A stretch of 11,267 bases of DNA from an uncultured Oscillospiraceae bacterium. GTDB lineage: Bacteria; Bacillota; Clostridia; Oscillospirales; Oscillospiraceae. How positions within the stretch are numbered: the stretch's first letter is position 1; each line of letters opens with the position of its first letter. The stretch spans positions 1-11,267 of the forward strand of contig CAKTHQ010000052.1 in the NCBI GenBank assembly GCA_934565415.1, in the 5' to 3' direction. Below, piece after piece: positions 1 through 6,103 of the stretch. Position numbers and translations under genes: made by a program. The notes below the pieces were generated by a model. It searched no databases. It saw nothing but the letters and a program-made list of their open reading frames with translations, and was not told where the DNA came from.

Positions 1-866
1 ATGAACATGGTGGTCAGGGTGCAGAAGATGAATGCCTGGATGCAGCCCGTGAACCAATCGAAGTAGAAGCTGGTGATTGCGGGCAGACCCACAGTCAGCC
101 AGGGGAAGGATGCCAAGACACCGCCAAAACTGCTGAGGAAGCCAAGAACGCCCAGCACGGCAAAGACAATGCCAAAAACGAACATGGTCTTTTTCGGCTT
201 CTTCTTACCGAAGAAGATCATGGCAATACCCACGGCCGCCAAGGCGAGAGCTACGACTCTGGAGGAGCCGATGGCACCAAGAAGGGCATGGCTGGCAACC
301 GTCAGGGAGCCATAGACCAGCGCGCTGATGACGGTACCGGAGAGGATGTTACCGAAGTGACGGCAAGCCATGCTGACAGGGGTGAAGAGCTCAGCCATGA
401 CATTGATGGGTGCCATGACAAAGATAGGATCAAGAAAGCCCTTCAGGTAGCCGCCAATGCCGGAGGCCTTGATCTTGTGATAGGTGATGATCACGAATAC
501 TACCAGGGCCCAGCCCAATTCTGTCATCAGGTCTGCCGTGGGGCTCCAGATGCCCACCAGGCTGATCAGATTGGAGACAAGACTTGTCACGAAAATGGTG
601 CCTACCAGCGGAATATACCGGTCAAACTCCGTGCCCATATTTCCATGCACAAAGTTGATGAGGCTGCTCACGATCATTTCCGCCGCAGCCTGTTTTCGGG
701 AGATACCTGTAACCTTCAGCCCGGAACCCAGCCAGATGCACAGCACCGAAATGATCAGCATGACCAGCCAGCTGACGACCAGAGTCTGGGTAATGTGGAC
801 GGTTCCCAACAGGGGAACATTTTCAAAGGTGGCCAAGATCTTTGCGCCGTTGATTGACATTTCCAT
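1..866 (-). CDS. atpB: F-type ATP synthase F0 subunit a (3' end cut by window edge)
   Basis: Subunit a of the membrane F0 sector, which forms the two ion half-channels and carries the arginine that works against the rotating c-ring. The open frame runs without a stop to the left edge, giving 288 residues. The family hallmark CRHFGNILSG is at residues 168-177, so the essential Arg is R169. The C-terminal motif IQAFIFCTLTTMF (from about residue 276) is also clear, so only a few residues are likely missing. I chose the ATG at 866 because GAGGTGAT lies about 9 nt upstream; an in-frame ATG two codons later (860) is less well placed. Odd: R169 and Q277 are 108 residues apart (42 in E. coli), with two extra hydrophobic stretches (about 204-219 and 228-252) around a KKKPKK loop at 221-226. 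It is the third gene of the atpZ-atpI-atpB operon head; atpE would be expected next, outside the window. Confidence 0.95.
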   Translation of the reverse strand, partial: MEMSINGAKILATFENVPLLGTVHITQTLVVSWLVMLIISVLCIWLGSGLKVTGISRKQAAAEMIVSSLINFVHGNMGTEFDRYIPLVGTIFVTSLVSNLISLVGIWSPTADLMTELGWALVVFVIITYHKIKASGIGGYLKGFLDPIFVMAPINVMAELFTPVSMACRHFGNILSGTVISALVYGSLTVASHALLGAIGSSRVVALALAAVGIAMIFFGKKKPKKTMFVFGIVFAVLGVLGFLSSFGGVLASFPWLTVGLPAITSFYFDWFTGCIQAFIFCTLTTMF

Positions 867-938
867 AGGGAATAATCACCTCATCCGAATTTTTCTATAC
901 ACATTTGATCTCCAATGGCTTTGGACCAACGGAGCATT

Positions 939-1436
939 TCAGCTTTCAAAGGGCCCCAGATCCTCTTCCTGCTCCTCTTCTTCCTCGGAAGATGCAGGGG
1001 AGGGGGCGGCAGGTTTTCTTTCCGCGGTGGCGTCTGCCGGGAAAAGCTTTCCCCGCATCTGCAAGTAGTAGATCACAAGGTTGGGGAAGAACAAGGGGAC
1101 GATGGCGGCCAGTAAGCTGACGCCGGGGATCAGGAAGGCGGCCACGATCCACAAAACCTGTATGAGCTTGCGGAAGGAGTAGCTGTTTCGGACCTGGGCC
1201 TTTCGCAGCTTTTCATCGTCAATTTCCGTGGCTTTCTGGATCATCAGGCACATCAGTACAAAATTCAGAATGCCCATCAGGGTACCGCCTAAGGCACCGG
1301 TGACGACACGATAGGAAAATGTACCAATGCCCAATTCACTCAGCAGCCAAAAGGCGGCAACCTCGGCTGCGCAGCAGATTCCGCTGCCAATGGCAATGCG
1401 GCGGACCTCCTTGCGGGATGCACTTTGCAGGATCAT
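939..1436 (-). CDS. atpI: ATP synthase subunit I-like membrane protein (AtpI family)
   Basis: Small membrane protein of 165 residues just upstream of atpB, the usual place of atpI, whose product helps c-ring assembly and possibly ion supply. Hydrophobic segments lie at about residues 14-35, 43-66 and 88-122 (the last long enough for two helices), giving a four-helix arrangement typical of the family. Similarity is by topology and position rather than by a strong sequence motif. I chose the ATG at 1436 because AAAGGAG sits about 10 nt upstream in the gap after atpZ; the same frame is open back to 1547, but that part overlaps atpZ. The C-terminal 30 or so residues are hydrophilic and end in an acidic run (SSEEEEEQEED), which is unusual. 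The gap to atpZ is 16 nt and to atpB 72 nt; the latter holds only the atpB ribosome binding site that I can recognise. Confidence 0.8.
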   Translation of the reverse strand: MILQSASRKEVRRIAIGSGICCAAEVAAFWLLSELGIGTFSYRVVTGALGGTLMGILNFVLMCLMIQKATEIDDEKLRKAQVRNSYSFRKLIQVLWIVAAFLIPGVSLLAAIVPLFFPNLVIYYLQMRGKLFPADATAERKPAAPSPASSEEEEEQEEDLGPFES

Positions 1437-1452
1437 AAGAGAAAGACTCCTT

Positions 1453-1710
1453 TTAATCGTGATTGTTAAAGCTGACACCGGGGTCCCGGGATTTCTTTTT
1501 GTGGCCGGAAGCGGCCAGCATGGCCCGGGCCGTATCTCGGAACCCAATCCCGGCGGTAATCAGCCCAAAAACGATGCCAACAATAAATACCCATTCGCCC
1601 CAGCCCCAGCGGCTGTGGAGCCACTGCGCCAGCAGCAGAAACAGCACCATGGGGGAGGCAACGCTGATGGCAAACTGGGGGATCCATATCAGCAGGCCCC
1701 ATTCTTTCAC
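1453..1710 (-). CDS. atpZ: AtpZ-like F0F1-ATPase accessory membrane protein, GTG start
   Basis: Small protein of 85 residues with two hydrophobic segments, about residues 5-28 (rich in Leu, Ile and Phe) and 35-52 (EWVFIVGIVFGLITAGIG), then a basic tail with HKKKS. Two helices with a Gly-rich second helix followed by a short charged stretch is the AtpZ/AtpI pattern (putative Mg2+/Ca2+-related ATPase subunit) seen at the head of atp operons. I chose the GTG at 1710 because GGAGG lies 8 nt upstream. The frame is open further upstream with an ATG at 1746, but that ATG falls inside the promoter spacer and would not be in the transcript. The family assignment is moderate because the protein is short; position directly before atpI and atpB supports it. 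Confidence 0.75.
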   Translation of the reverse strand: MKEWGLLIWIPQFAISVASPMVLFLLLAQWLHSRWGWGEWVFIVGIVFGLITAGIGFRDTARAMLAASGHKKKSRDPGVSFNNHD

Positions 1711-1734
1711 AGGCAGCACCTCCGAATCGGTACC

Positions 1735-1763
1735 ATTGTACCGCATTCCCAGAATTCTTTCAA
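1735..1763 (-). promoter_or_regulatory. Promoter of the atp operon
   Basis: Read on the minus strand: -35 TTGAAA (1763-1758), exactly 17 bp spacer, -10 TACAAT (1740-1735), each one mismatch from the sigma-70/SigA consensus. The start of transcription would fall near 1728, leaving a leader of only about 18 nt that is almost entirely ribosome binding site before the atpZ GTG. Confidence 0.75.
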
Positions 1764-1821
1764 GTAAAAATATTAGACAATCCGGAAAATATGTCAGAAA
1801 GATTCTGTGGAATGCGTACAT

Positions 1822-1837
1822 CATTTTTGGAAAAATG
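1822..1837. repeat. 16-bp AT-rich palindrome between divergent promoters
   Basis: CATTTTT-GG-AAAAATG, perfect 7-bp arms around a 2-bp centre. It lies 10 bp upstream of the -35 of the rightward recD2 promoter and about 58 bp upstream of the -35 of the leftward atp promoter. It could be a protein binding site or just AT-rich upstream DNA. It has no GC-rich stem, so I do not call it a terminator. Confidence 0.4.
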
Positions 1838-1847
1838 TAAAATTATC

Positions 1848-1876
1848 TTGAAAACGCTTCCCAATTCTAATAAAAT
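1848..1876 (+). promoter_or_regulatory. Promoter of the recD2-comF-mreB unit
   Basis: -35 TTGAAA (1848-1853), 17 bp spacer, -10 TAAAAT (1871-1876). Transcription would start near 1883, giving a leader of about 115 nt before recD2. That leader contains two weak adjacent hairpins (TAGACG/CGTCTA and TATCCT/AGGATA, between about 1898 and 1946) and a short ORF at 1951. This is the only good rightward promoter I see before recD2. Confidence 0.65.
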
Positions 1877-1950
1877 ATAGTAAACTGAAAAGAAATTTAG
1901 ACGGAGTGTTTTTTGCGTCTATCCTGTTTTTGTGCAAATGAGGATAAAAT

Positions 1951-2001
1951 ATGCAGCAAATACAGCTTTTCCGCCGGGAAGTTAAGAGGACATTGGGTTG
2001 A
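1951..2001 (+). CDS. Possible 16-codon leader ORF coupled to recD2
   Basis: ATG at 1951 preceded by GAGGA (1940-1944) at 6-nt spacing, a better initiation signal than that of recD2 itself. It encodes MQQIQLFRREVKRTLG and ends in TGA at 1999-2001, which overlaps the recD2 TTG start (1998-2000) as TTGA. This is the arrangement expected for translational coupling: ribosomes finishing the leader could re-initiate on the weak TTG, helped by the AGAGGA inside the leader ORF. No homologue is recognised. Only the initiation signal and overlap support it, so it may be chance. Confidence 0.4.
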   Translation: MQQIQLFRREVKRTLG

Positions 2002-4202
2002 CACAGGATTTGGAAATATTGCAGGGTACCATTCAGGCGGTGGTCTACCAGAATTACGATAATGGCTACAGCGTTTTGCGTCTGAATGTGGGACAGAGCC
2101 AGCCGGTAACGGTAGTGGGGACGATTCCGTTGCCGGTCATCGGGGAAAAGCTGATGGTTACGGGAAAGTGGAGCACCCATTCCAGCTACGGCAAGCAGTT
2201 TGAGGCGGAGTTTTTGGAGCGGCTGCTGCCGGCATCCCAGATCCAGGCCTATCTTTCCGGCCGGGTTATCAAGGGCATCGGCCCCAAGAGTGCAGCCCGG
2301 ATTGTGGCCCATTTTGGGGAAAGGACCCTGGAAATTATGGACCGGGAGCCGGAGCGGCTGGCCGAGATTTCCGGAATCTCCCCCCAGAAGGCCCGGCAGA
2401 TCGGTGAGGAATTTAAAGCCCAGATGGGAATGCGGCAGCTGATGGAGTTTTTTACCTCCCATTCGCTGCCCGCCGAGCTGGCCCTGCGGGCTTACAAGCT
2501 TTACGGCGACAGCACGGTGGACTTGGTATACGACGATCCTTACTTATTGGTAGAGGAGGGGCTGGAGGCGCCCTTTGGGGCGGTGGACCGGTTTGCCATC
2601 GAATTAGGCGTAGCCGGGGACGATCCCAGAAGAGTGGAGGCGGGCATTCGTTTCCAGCTGGAATACAATCTCACCGTGGGTCACAGCTTTCTGCCGGAGG
2701 CGAAGCTCCTGGCCAGCACCTGCCAGCTGCTTTCCCTGGAGCCGGAAACCGTTGCTGCGGGGGTGGGCAGGCTCCTGGAGGCCGGGCGGCTGGTCCGCTC
2801 CGCTTTGGCAGGGATTACCGTGGACTATCTTCCCGAATTATATGAAGCGGAGAGCTACTGCACCCAGCGGCTTTTGGAGCTTGCCCACAAGGCCTTCCCC
2901 GTGCCGGAGGACTTAGAGGAGCGCATCCGGCAGGCAGAGGAAGAAAGCGGGGTAAAATACTCCGAAGAGCAGCGCCAGGCCATCCGGGAGGCTGCAGGCT
3001 CCGGGCTGCTGCTGATTACCGGAGGCCCGGGCACCGGCAAGACCACTTTGTTAAACGGAATATTGAACCTTTACGGCAATATGCAGCTCAAGTGCCTGGT
3101 AGCGGCCCCAACCGGCCGGGCAGCCAAGCGAATGACCGAGGTTACCGGAGAGGAGGCTTCTACCATCCACAGGCTTTTAGAGGCGGGCATCGACCAGCAT
3201 ACCGGGAAGATGTATTTTGCCAAGGACGAAGACAATCCCTTGAAGGCGGATGCCATTGTGGTAGACGAAATGTCCATGGTGGACATTCAGCTTTTATTCC
3301 ACCTTCTGAAGGCCATTCCCAGGGGCAAGCGACTGATTCTGGTAGGGGACCCGGACCAGCTGCCTCCTGTAGGCCCCGGCTTCCCCTTCAGCGATATGCT
3401 GCGGAGCAAATGCCTGCCTACGGCCAGGCTTACGGAGATTTTCCGCCAGGCCCAGCAGAGCCTGATTGTAATGAATGCCCACCGTATCAACCGGGGAGAG
3501 GCCCCGGAGCTGCGGAACGTAAAAAGTGACTTTTTCTTTATGCGTCGGAATTCCGAGACGGATGTATGCAATCTCATCCGGGATCTGTGCATCACCCGGC
3601 TGCCCAAGAACATGGGTATCCCTCCGGAGCAGATCCAGGTGCTGTCGCCCACCCGGAAGGGCGGCGTGGGCACCGGTGCGCTGAATCAGCTTTTGCAGGG
3701 GGCGCTGAATCCCCCGTCTCCGGACAAAAAAGAGCACGCCAGCGGCAACTACACCTTCCGGGAAGGGGACCGGGTTATGCAGATCCGGAACAATTACGAC
3801 ATTGCCTGGAAGAGGGAGGACGGTACTGCCATTGGCACCGGGATTTTTAACGGTGATGTGGGCGTTATTAGGGAGATCGACCCGAACAAAGAAACCGTTA
3901 CCGTCCAGTACGACGATAAAATAGCCGACTATGATTATACCCAACTGGGAGAATTGGAACCGGCCTTTGCCATTACGGTACATAAAAGCCAGGGCAGCGA
4001 ATACCGGGCCGTAATCCTGACAGCCTGGGGCGGGTCGCCCTACCTGCTGACGAGAAGTGTGCTTTATACGGCCATTACCCGGGCAAAGGAGCTTCTGATT
4101 GTGGTGGGCCGTGAGGAGACGGTTATGGCGATGACCGCCAATGTCCGGAAGAACAAACGATATACCGGGCTGAAGCTGCGGCTTCAGGGGAAAGCGGAAT
4201 GA
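1998..4202 (+). CDS. recD2: RecD2/YrrC-type ATP-dependent 5'-3' DNA helicase, TTG start
   Basis: Superfamily 1B helicase of 734 residues, the usual RecD2 length, for organisms in which RecD acts without RecBC; the family is linked to DNA damage tolerance, mismatch repair and fork maintenance. The N-terminal region (about 1-80) is of the RecD2 type and leads into tandem helix-hairpin-helix motifs (GIG at 93, GIS at 126). Helicase motifs follow in order: Walker A GGPGTGKTT (342-350), Walker B DEMSMVD (423-429), motif III GDPDQLPP (450-457), TEIFRQ, HKSQGSE (662-668) and YTAITRA with arginine finger R695 (690-696). All key residues are intact. I chose TTG at 1998 because AGAGGA lies 7 nt upstream and an in-frame TAA at 1983-1985 blocks a longer protein. 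It is the first main gene of a rightward unit; its stop overlaps the next gene's ATG as ATGA. Confidence 0.96.
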   Translation: MTQDLEILQGTIQAVVYQNYDNGYSVLRLNVGQSQPVTVVGTIPLPVIGEKLMVTGKWSTHSSYGKQFEAEFLERLLPASQIQAYLSGRVIKGIGPKSAARIVAHFGERTLEIMDREPERLAEISGISPQKARQIGEEFKAQMGMRQLMEFFTSHSLPAELALRAYKLYGDSTVDLVYDDPYLLVEEGLEAPFGAVDRFAIELGVAGDDPRRVEAGIRFQLEYNLTVGHSFLPEAKLLASTCQLLSLEPETVAAGVGRLLEAGRLVRSALAGITVDYLPELYEAESYCTQRLLELAHKAFPVPEDLEERIRQAEEESGVKYSEEQRQAIREAAGSGLLLITGGPGTGKTTLLNGILNLYGNMQLKCLVAAPTGRAAKRMTEVTGEEASTIHRLLEAGIDQHTGKMYFAKDEDNPLKADAIVVDEMSMVDIQLLFHLLKAIPRGKRLILVGDPDQLPPVGPGFPFSDMLRSKCLPTARLTEIFRQAQQSLIVMNAHRINRGEAPELRNVKSDFFFMRRNSETDVCNLIRDLCITRLPKNMGIPPEQIQVLSPTRKGGVGTGALNQLLQGALNPPSPDKKEHASGNYTFREGDRVMQIRNNYDIAWKREDGTAIGTGIFNGDVGVIREIDPNKETVTVQYDDKIADYDYTQLGELEPAFAITVHKSQGSEYRAVILTAWGGSPYLLTRSVLYTAITRAKELLIVVGREETVMAMTANVRKNKRYTGLKLRLQGKAE

Positions 4203-4873
4203 AACTGATTCATTGGATTCTGGATCTTCTGTTTCCCAAAAAATGCGCTCTGTGCCGGAAGCTCTTGTCGGACGGGGAGACGGATTACTGCCGGAGCTGC
4301 CGGACAAGGGCTCCGCGCTTTCCGGTTTTGCAGGAAAAGGAGCATCCGTCCGGAAAAAGTAAGCTTCAGTTTCTTGACAGTGTCATTGCCGTCTGGTACT
4401 ATAAAGAGAATGTGCGGGAGGCAATCCTTCGGCTGAAGTTCCACAAAGCAAGCTTTCTGGCAGAGCCCTTGGGACGCAGCCTGGCGCTAAAGGTGTTGGA
4501 GGCCCACCCGGATGGGTTCGACTGCCTGACCTGGGTCCCGGTCAGCCCAAGGCGGAAGCGCAAGCGTGGCTACGACCAGGCGGAGCTTCTGGCGAGAAGC
4601 GTGGGGAAGGAACTGGGAATTCCGGTAGTGCCCTTGCTTCAAAAAGTTCGCGACAACCCTGCCCAGTCCGGTATGTCCGGGGAGGATAGAAAGGCCAATG
4701 TCCTGGGAGTCTACAGGGTTAGAAAAGGGGCAGACCCATCCGGTAAGCGGGTACTGCTGGTTGACGATGTTTTTACTACCGGCGCTACCGCTGAGGAATG
4801 TGGCCGGGTTTTGCTTGGGGGCGGCGCTAAGGAGGTCCGTTGCGCTGTGGTGGCTACTTCTCAGAAGGACTAA
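4199..4873 (+). CDS. comFC: ComF-family phosphoribosyltransferase-fold protein (ComFC-like)
   Basis: Cytosolic protein of 224 residues. The N-terminus holds a zinc-binding pattern with two CxxC pairs (C16/C19 and C31/C34). The ComF signature RKRKRGYDQAELLAR follows near residues 118-132, and the phosphoribosyl-pyrophosphate loop VDDVFTTGAT is at 188-197. In Bacillus, ComFC takes part in transformation, handling incoming single-stranded DNA with ComFA and DprA; in non-competent bacteria the family's job is not settled (E. coli homologue GntX). The ATG overlaps the recD2 stop by 4 nt, so the two are probably translationally coupled, consistent with a DNA-processing role. No comFA lies in the window, so competence is not shown. 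Family assignment is secure, exact role is not. Confidence 0.92.
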   Translation: MKLIHWILDLLFPKKCALCRKLLSDGETDYCRSCRTRAPRFPVLQEKEHPSGKSKLQFLDSVIAVWYYKENVREAILRLKFHKASFLAEPLGRSLALKVLEAHPDGFDCLTWVPVSPRRKRKRGYDQAELLARSVGKELGIPVVPLLQKVRDNPAQSGMSGEDRKANVLGVYRVRKGADPSGKRVLLVDDVFTTGATAEECGRVLLGGGAKEVRCAVVATSQKD

Positions 4874-4899
4874 AAGATATTTTTCCATGGAGGTTACTT

Positions 4900-5943
4900 A
4901 TGCAGCTGTTTTCCAATGACCTGGGTGTGGACCTGGGTACATCCAATGTACTGATTTATGCCGATGGCAAGGGCCTGGTGGTCCGGGAGCCATCCGTTGT
5001 GGCGGTGGACCGGAATACCGGCAAAATTCTGCAGGTCGGTTCCGCTGCCCGGAATATGCTGAACCGGACCCCCGGCAACGTGGTTGCCATGCGGCCGCTG
5101 AAGGACGGCATCATTTCCGACCATGAAATGACTGTGAAAATGCTGAGCGAGATGTTCAAAACCGCCACCAAGGCGTCTATGTTCACGCCCAAGCCCCGTG
5201 TGGTCATCAGTGTGCCCAGCGGCGTTACCGAGGTGGAGGAGCGCAGCGTCATCAATGCGGCCATCGAAGCCGGCGCCCGCCGTGTGTTTTTGATAGAGGA
5301 GCCCCTGGCCGCCGCTCTGGGTGCGGGCCTGAACATCAAGGACCCCAATGGCCATATGGTGGTGGATATTGGCGGCGGCACCACCGATATTGCGGTACTG
5401 AGTATGAATGGGGTGGCCGTGTCCTCTTCCTTGAAGGTGGCAGGGGATGCCTTTGACGAGTCCATTATCCGCTATGTCCGCCGCCAGCACGCTATGGTCA
5501 TTGGGCAGGTTACCGCAGAGGAAATCAAAATCCAGATCGGTGAGGTTTACCCCAGAAACGAAGAGCTGTCCATGAATGTCAAGGGCCGGGATGCAAAAAC
5601 CGGTATGCCCAAGATGGTAACGATTACCTCCCGGGAAATTTATGAGGTTCTGCGCCGTCCTGCCAGAATGATTGCGGACGAAGTGATGGAGGTATTGGAG
5701 CAGACCAGTCCGGAGCTGGTCAGTGATGTGTCTGAAAACGGCATTACCCTGACCGGAGGCTGCAGCCAGCTGTGGGGCTTTACGGAGCTGCTTATGGAGC
5801 GCACCGGCATTGCCTGCATCCTGGCAGACGACCCGGACTCCTGTACCGCCTACGGCTGCGGCAAGAGCCTGGCGTGGATCAACCATATGAATGAGGGCCC
5901 CATCAATATTGCCAGAAAACGGGCCATGAAGAGCAGAATGTAA
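4900..5943 (+). CDS. mreB: MreB/Mbl-family bacterial actin, cell-shape protein
   Basis: Actin homologue of 347 residues that forms membrane-associated filaments and guides peptidoglycan synthesis. The ATPase motifs are in order: phosphate-1 DLGTSN (11-16), the EEPLAAALGAG stretch, phosphate-2 DIGGGTTD (156-163) and the adenosine motif GITLTGGCSQLWG (from 281). I chose ATG at 4900 because GGAGG (4889-4893) lies 6 nt upstream; the frame is open back to 4840, but that part lies inside comF. Two departures from the usual pattern: TGGCSQL where most MreBs have TGGGALL, and AYGCGK where most have AIGTGK. It stands apart from mreC and mreD, as Mbl or extra MreB paralogues often do, so MreB versus Mbl is not decided. 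It lies 26 nt after comF, with no promoter visible between, and is followed by a strong terminator. Confidence 0.95.
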   Translation: MQLFSNDLGVDLGTSNVLIYADGKGLVVREPSVVAVDRNTGKILQVGSAARNMLNRTPGNVVAMRPLKDGIISDHEMTVKMLSEMFKTATKASMFTPKPRVVISVPSGVTEVEERSVINAAIEAGARRVFLIEEPLAAALGAGLNIKDPNGHMVVDIGGGTTDIAVLSMNGVAVSSSLKVAGDAFDESIIRYVRRQHAMVIGQVTAEEIKIQIGEVYPRNEELSMNVKGRDAKTGMPKMVTITSREIYEVLRRPARMIADEVMEVLEQTSPELVSDVSENGITLTGGCSQLWGFTELLMERTGIACILADDPDSCTAYGCGKSLAWINHMNEGPINIARKRAMKSRM

Positions 5944-5955
5944 AAAGGTTTCCAA

Positions 5956-6001
5956 CTGCCTGTCCACCCCCAAAAACGGGGAGGGCAGGCAGAAATTTTT
6001 T
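5956..6001 (+). terminator. Rho-independent terminator after mreB
   Basis: The 5' arm CTGCCTGTCC begins at 5956 and the 3' arm ends CAGGCAG at 5992. Pairing continues inward through a C-run/G-run with one A-A mismatch and one G-T pair, about 14 pairs in all, closing on a CAAAAAC loop. A T-run (TTTTTT, 5996-6001) follows. It separates the recD2-comF-mreB unit from the exporter operon. Confidence 0.9.
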
Positions 6002-6006
6002 CCTGA

Positions 6007-6024
6007 AGTTAGTTGACGCTAACT
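6007..6024. promoter_or_regulatory. Inverted-repeat operator, MarR-like, over the exporter promoter
   Basis: AGTTAG-TTGACG-CTAACT: perfect 6-bp arms with a 6-bp centre that is exactly the -35 hexamer. A GTTAG half-site in inverted repeat is the signature of several MarR-family operators (for example MepR). A repressor bound here would block RNA polymerase. No regulator gene lies in the window, so the identity of the binding protein is inferred. Confidence 0.65.
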
Positions 6025-6041
6025 AAAAAATGCGGTATACT
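6013..6041 (+). promoter_or_regulatory. Promoter of the ABC exporter operon
   Basis: -35 TTGACG (6013-6018), 17 bp spacer, -10 TATACT (6036-6041), very close to the SigA consensus. Transcription would start near 6048, leaving a leader of about 56 nt before the GTG at 6104. Because the promoter is intrinsically strong, repression through the overlapping inverted repeat is the likely mode of control. Confidence 0.85.
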
Positions 6042-6103
6042 GGTGATGCAAAAGGCATTTCTTGTTTTTCGTGGAAAAGAATGGGAAGAATGAGGTGAAA
6101 ACC

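Noticed and set aside
288..857. 189-codon plus-strand frame opposite atpB
   Set aside because: Shadow of the subunit a gene; the minus-strand frame carries the conserved RHFGN and IQAF motifs.
1945..1950. Second -10-like TAAAAT closer to recD2
   Set aside because: There is no acceptable -35 at 16-18 bp (TCCTGT), and the stretch serves as the spacer before the leader ORF's ATG.
1821..2462. 213-codon minus-strand frame across the recD2 start
   Set aside because: It runs through the two divergent promoters and opposite recD2, with no ribosome binding site or recognisable motif.
3294..4307. 337-codon open frame on the minus strand opposite recD2 and comF
   Set aside because: Antisense to helicase motifs and across the recD2/comF junction; Pro/Arg/Gly-rich shadow composition with no recognisable domain.
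4840..4899. Upstream extension of the mreB frame into comF
   Set aside because: The extra residues do not resemble an MreB N-terminus, and GGAGG directly before the ATG at 4900 fixes the start.
4894..5973. 359-codon open frame on the minus strand opposite mreB
   Set aside because: It lies fully opposite a conserved MreB gene, has the His/Gly/Gln-rich composition of an antisense shadow, and has no family motif or ribosome binding site that I can see.
6046..6093. 15-codon ORF (ATG at 6046) in the exporter leader
   Set aside because: Its ATG lies at or before the expected transcript start and has no ribosome binding site; leaderless translation is possible but nothing supports it.
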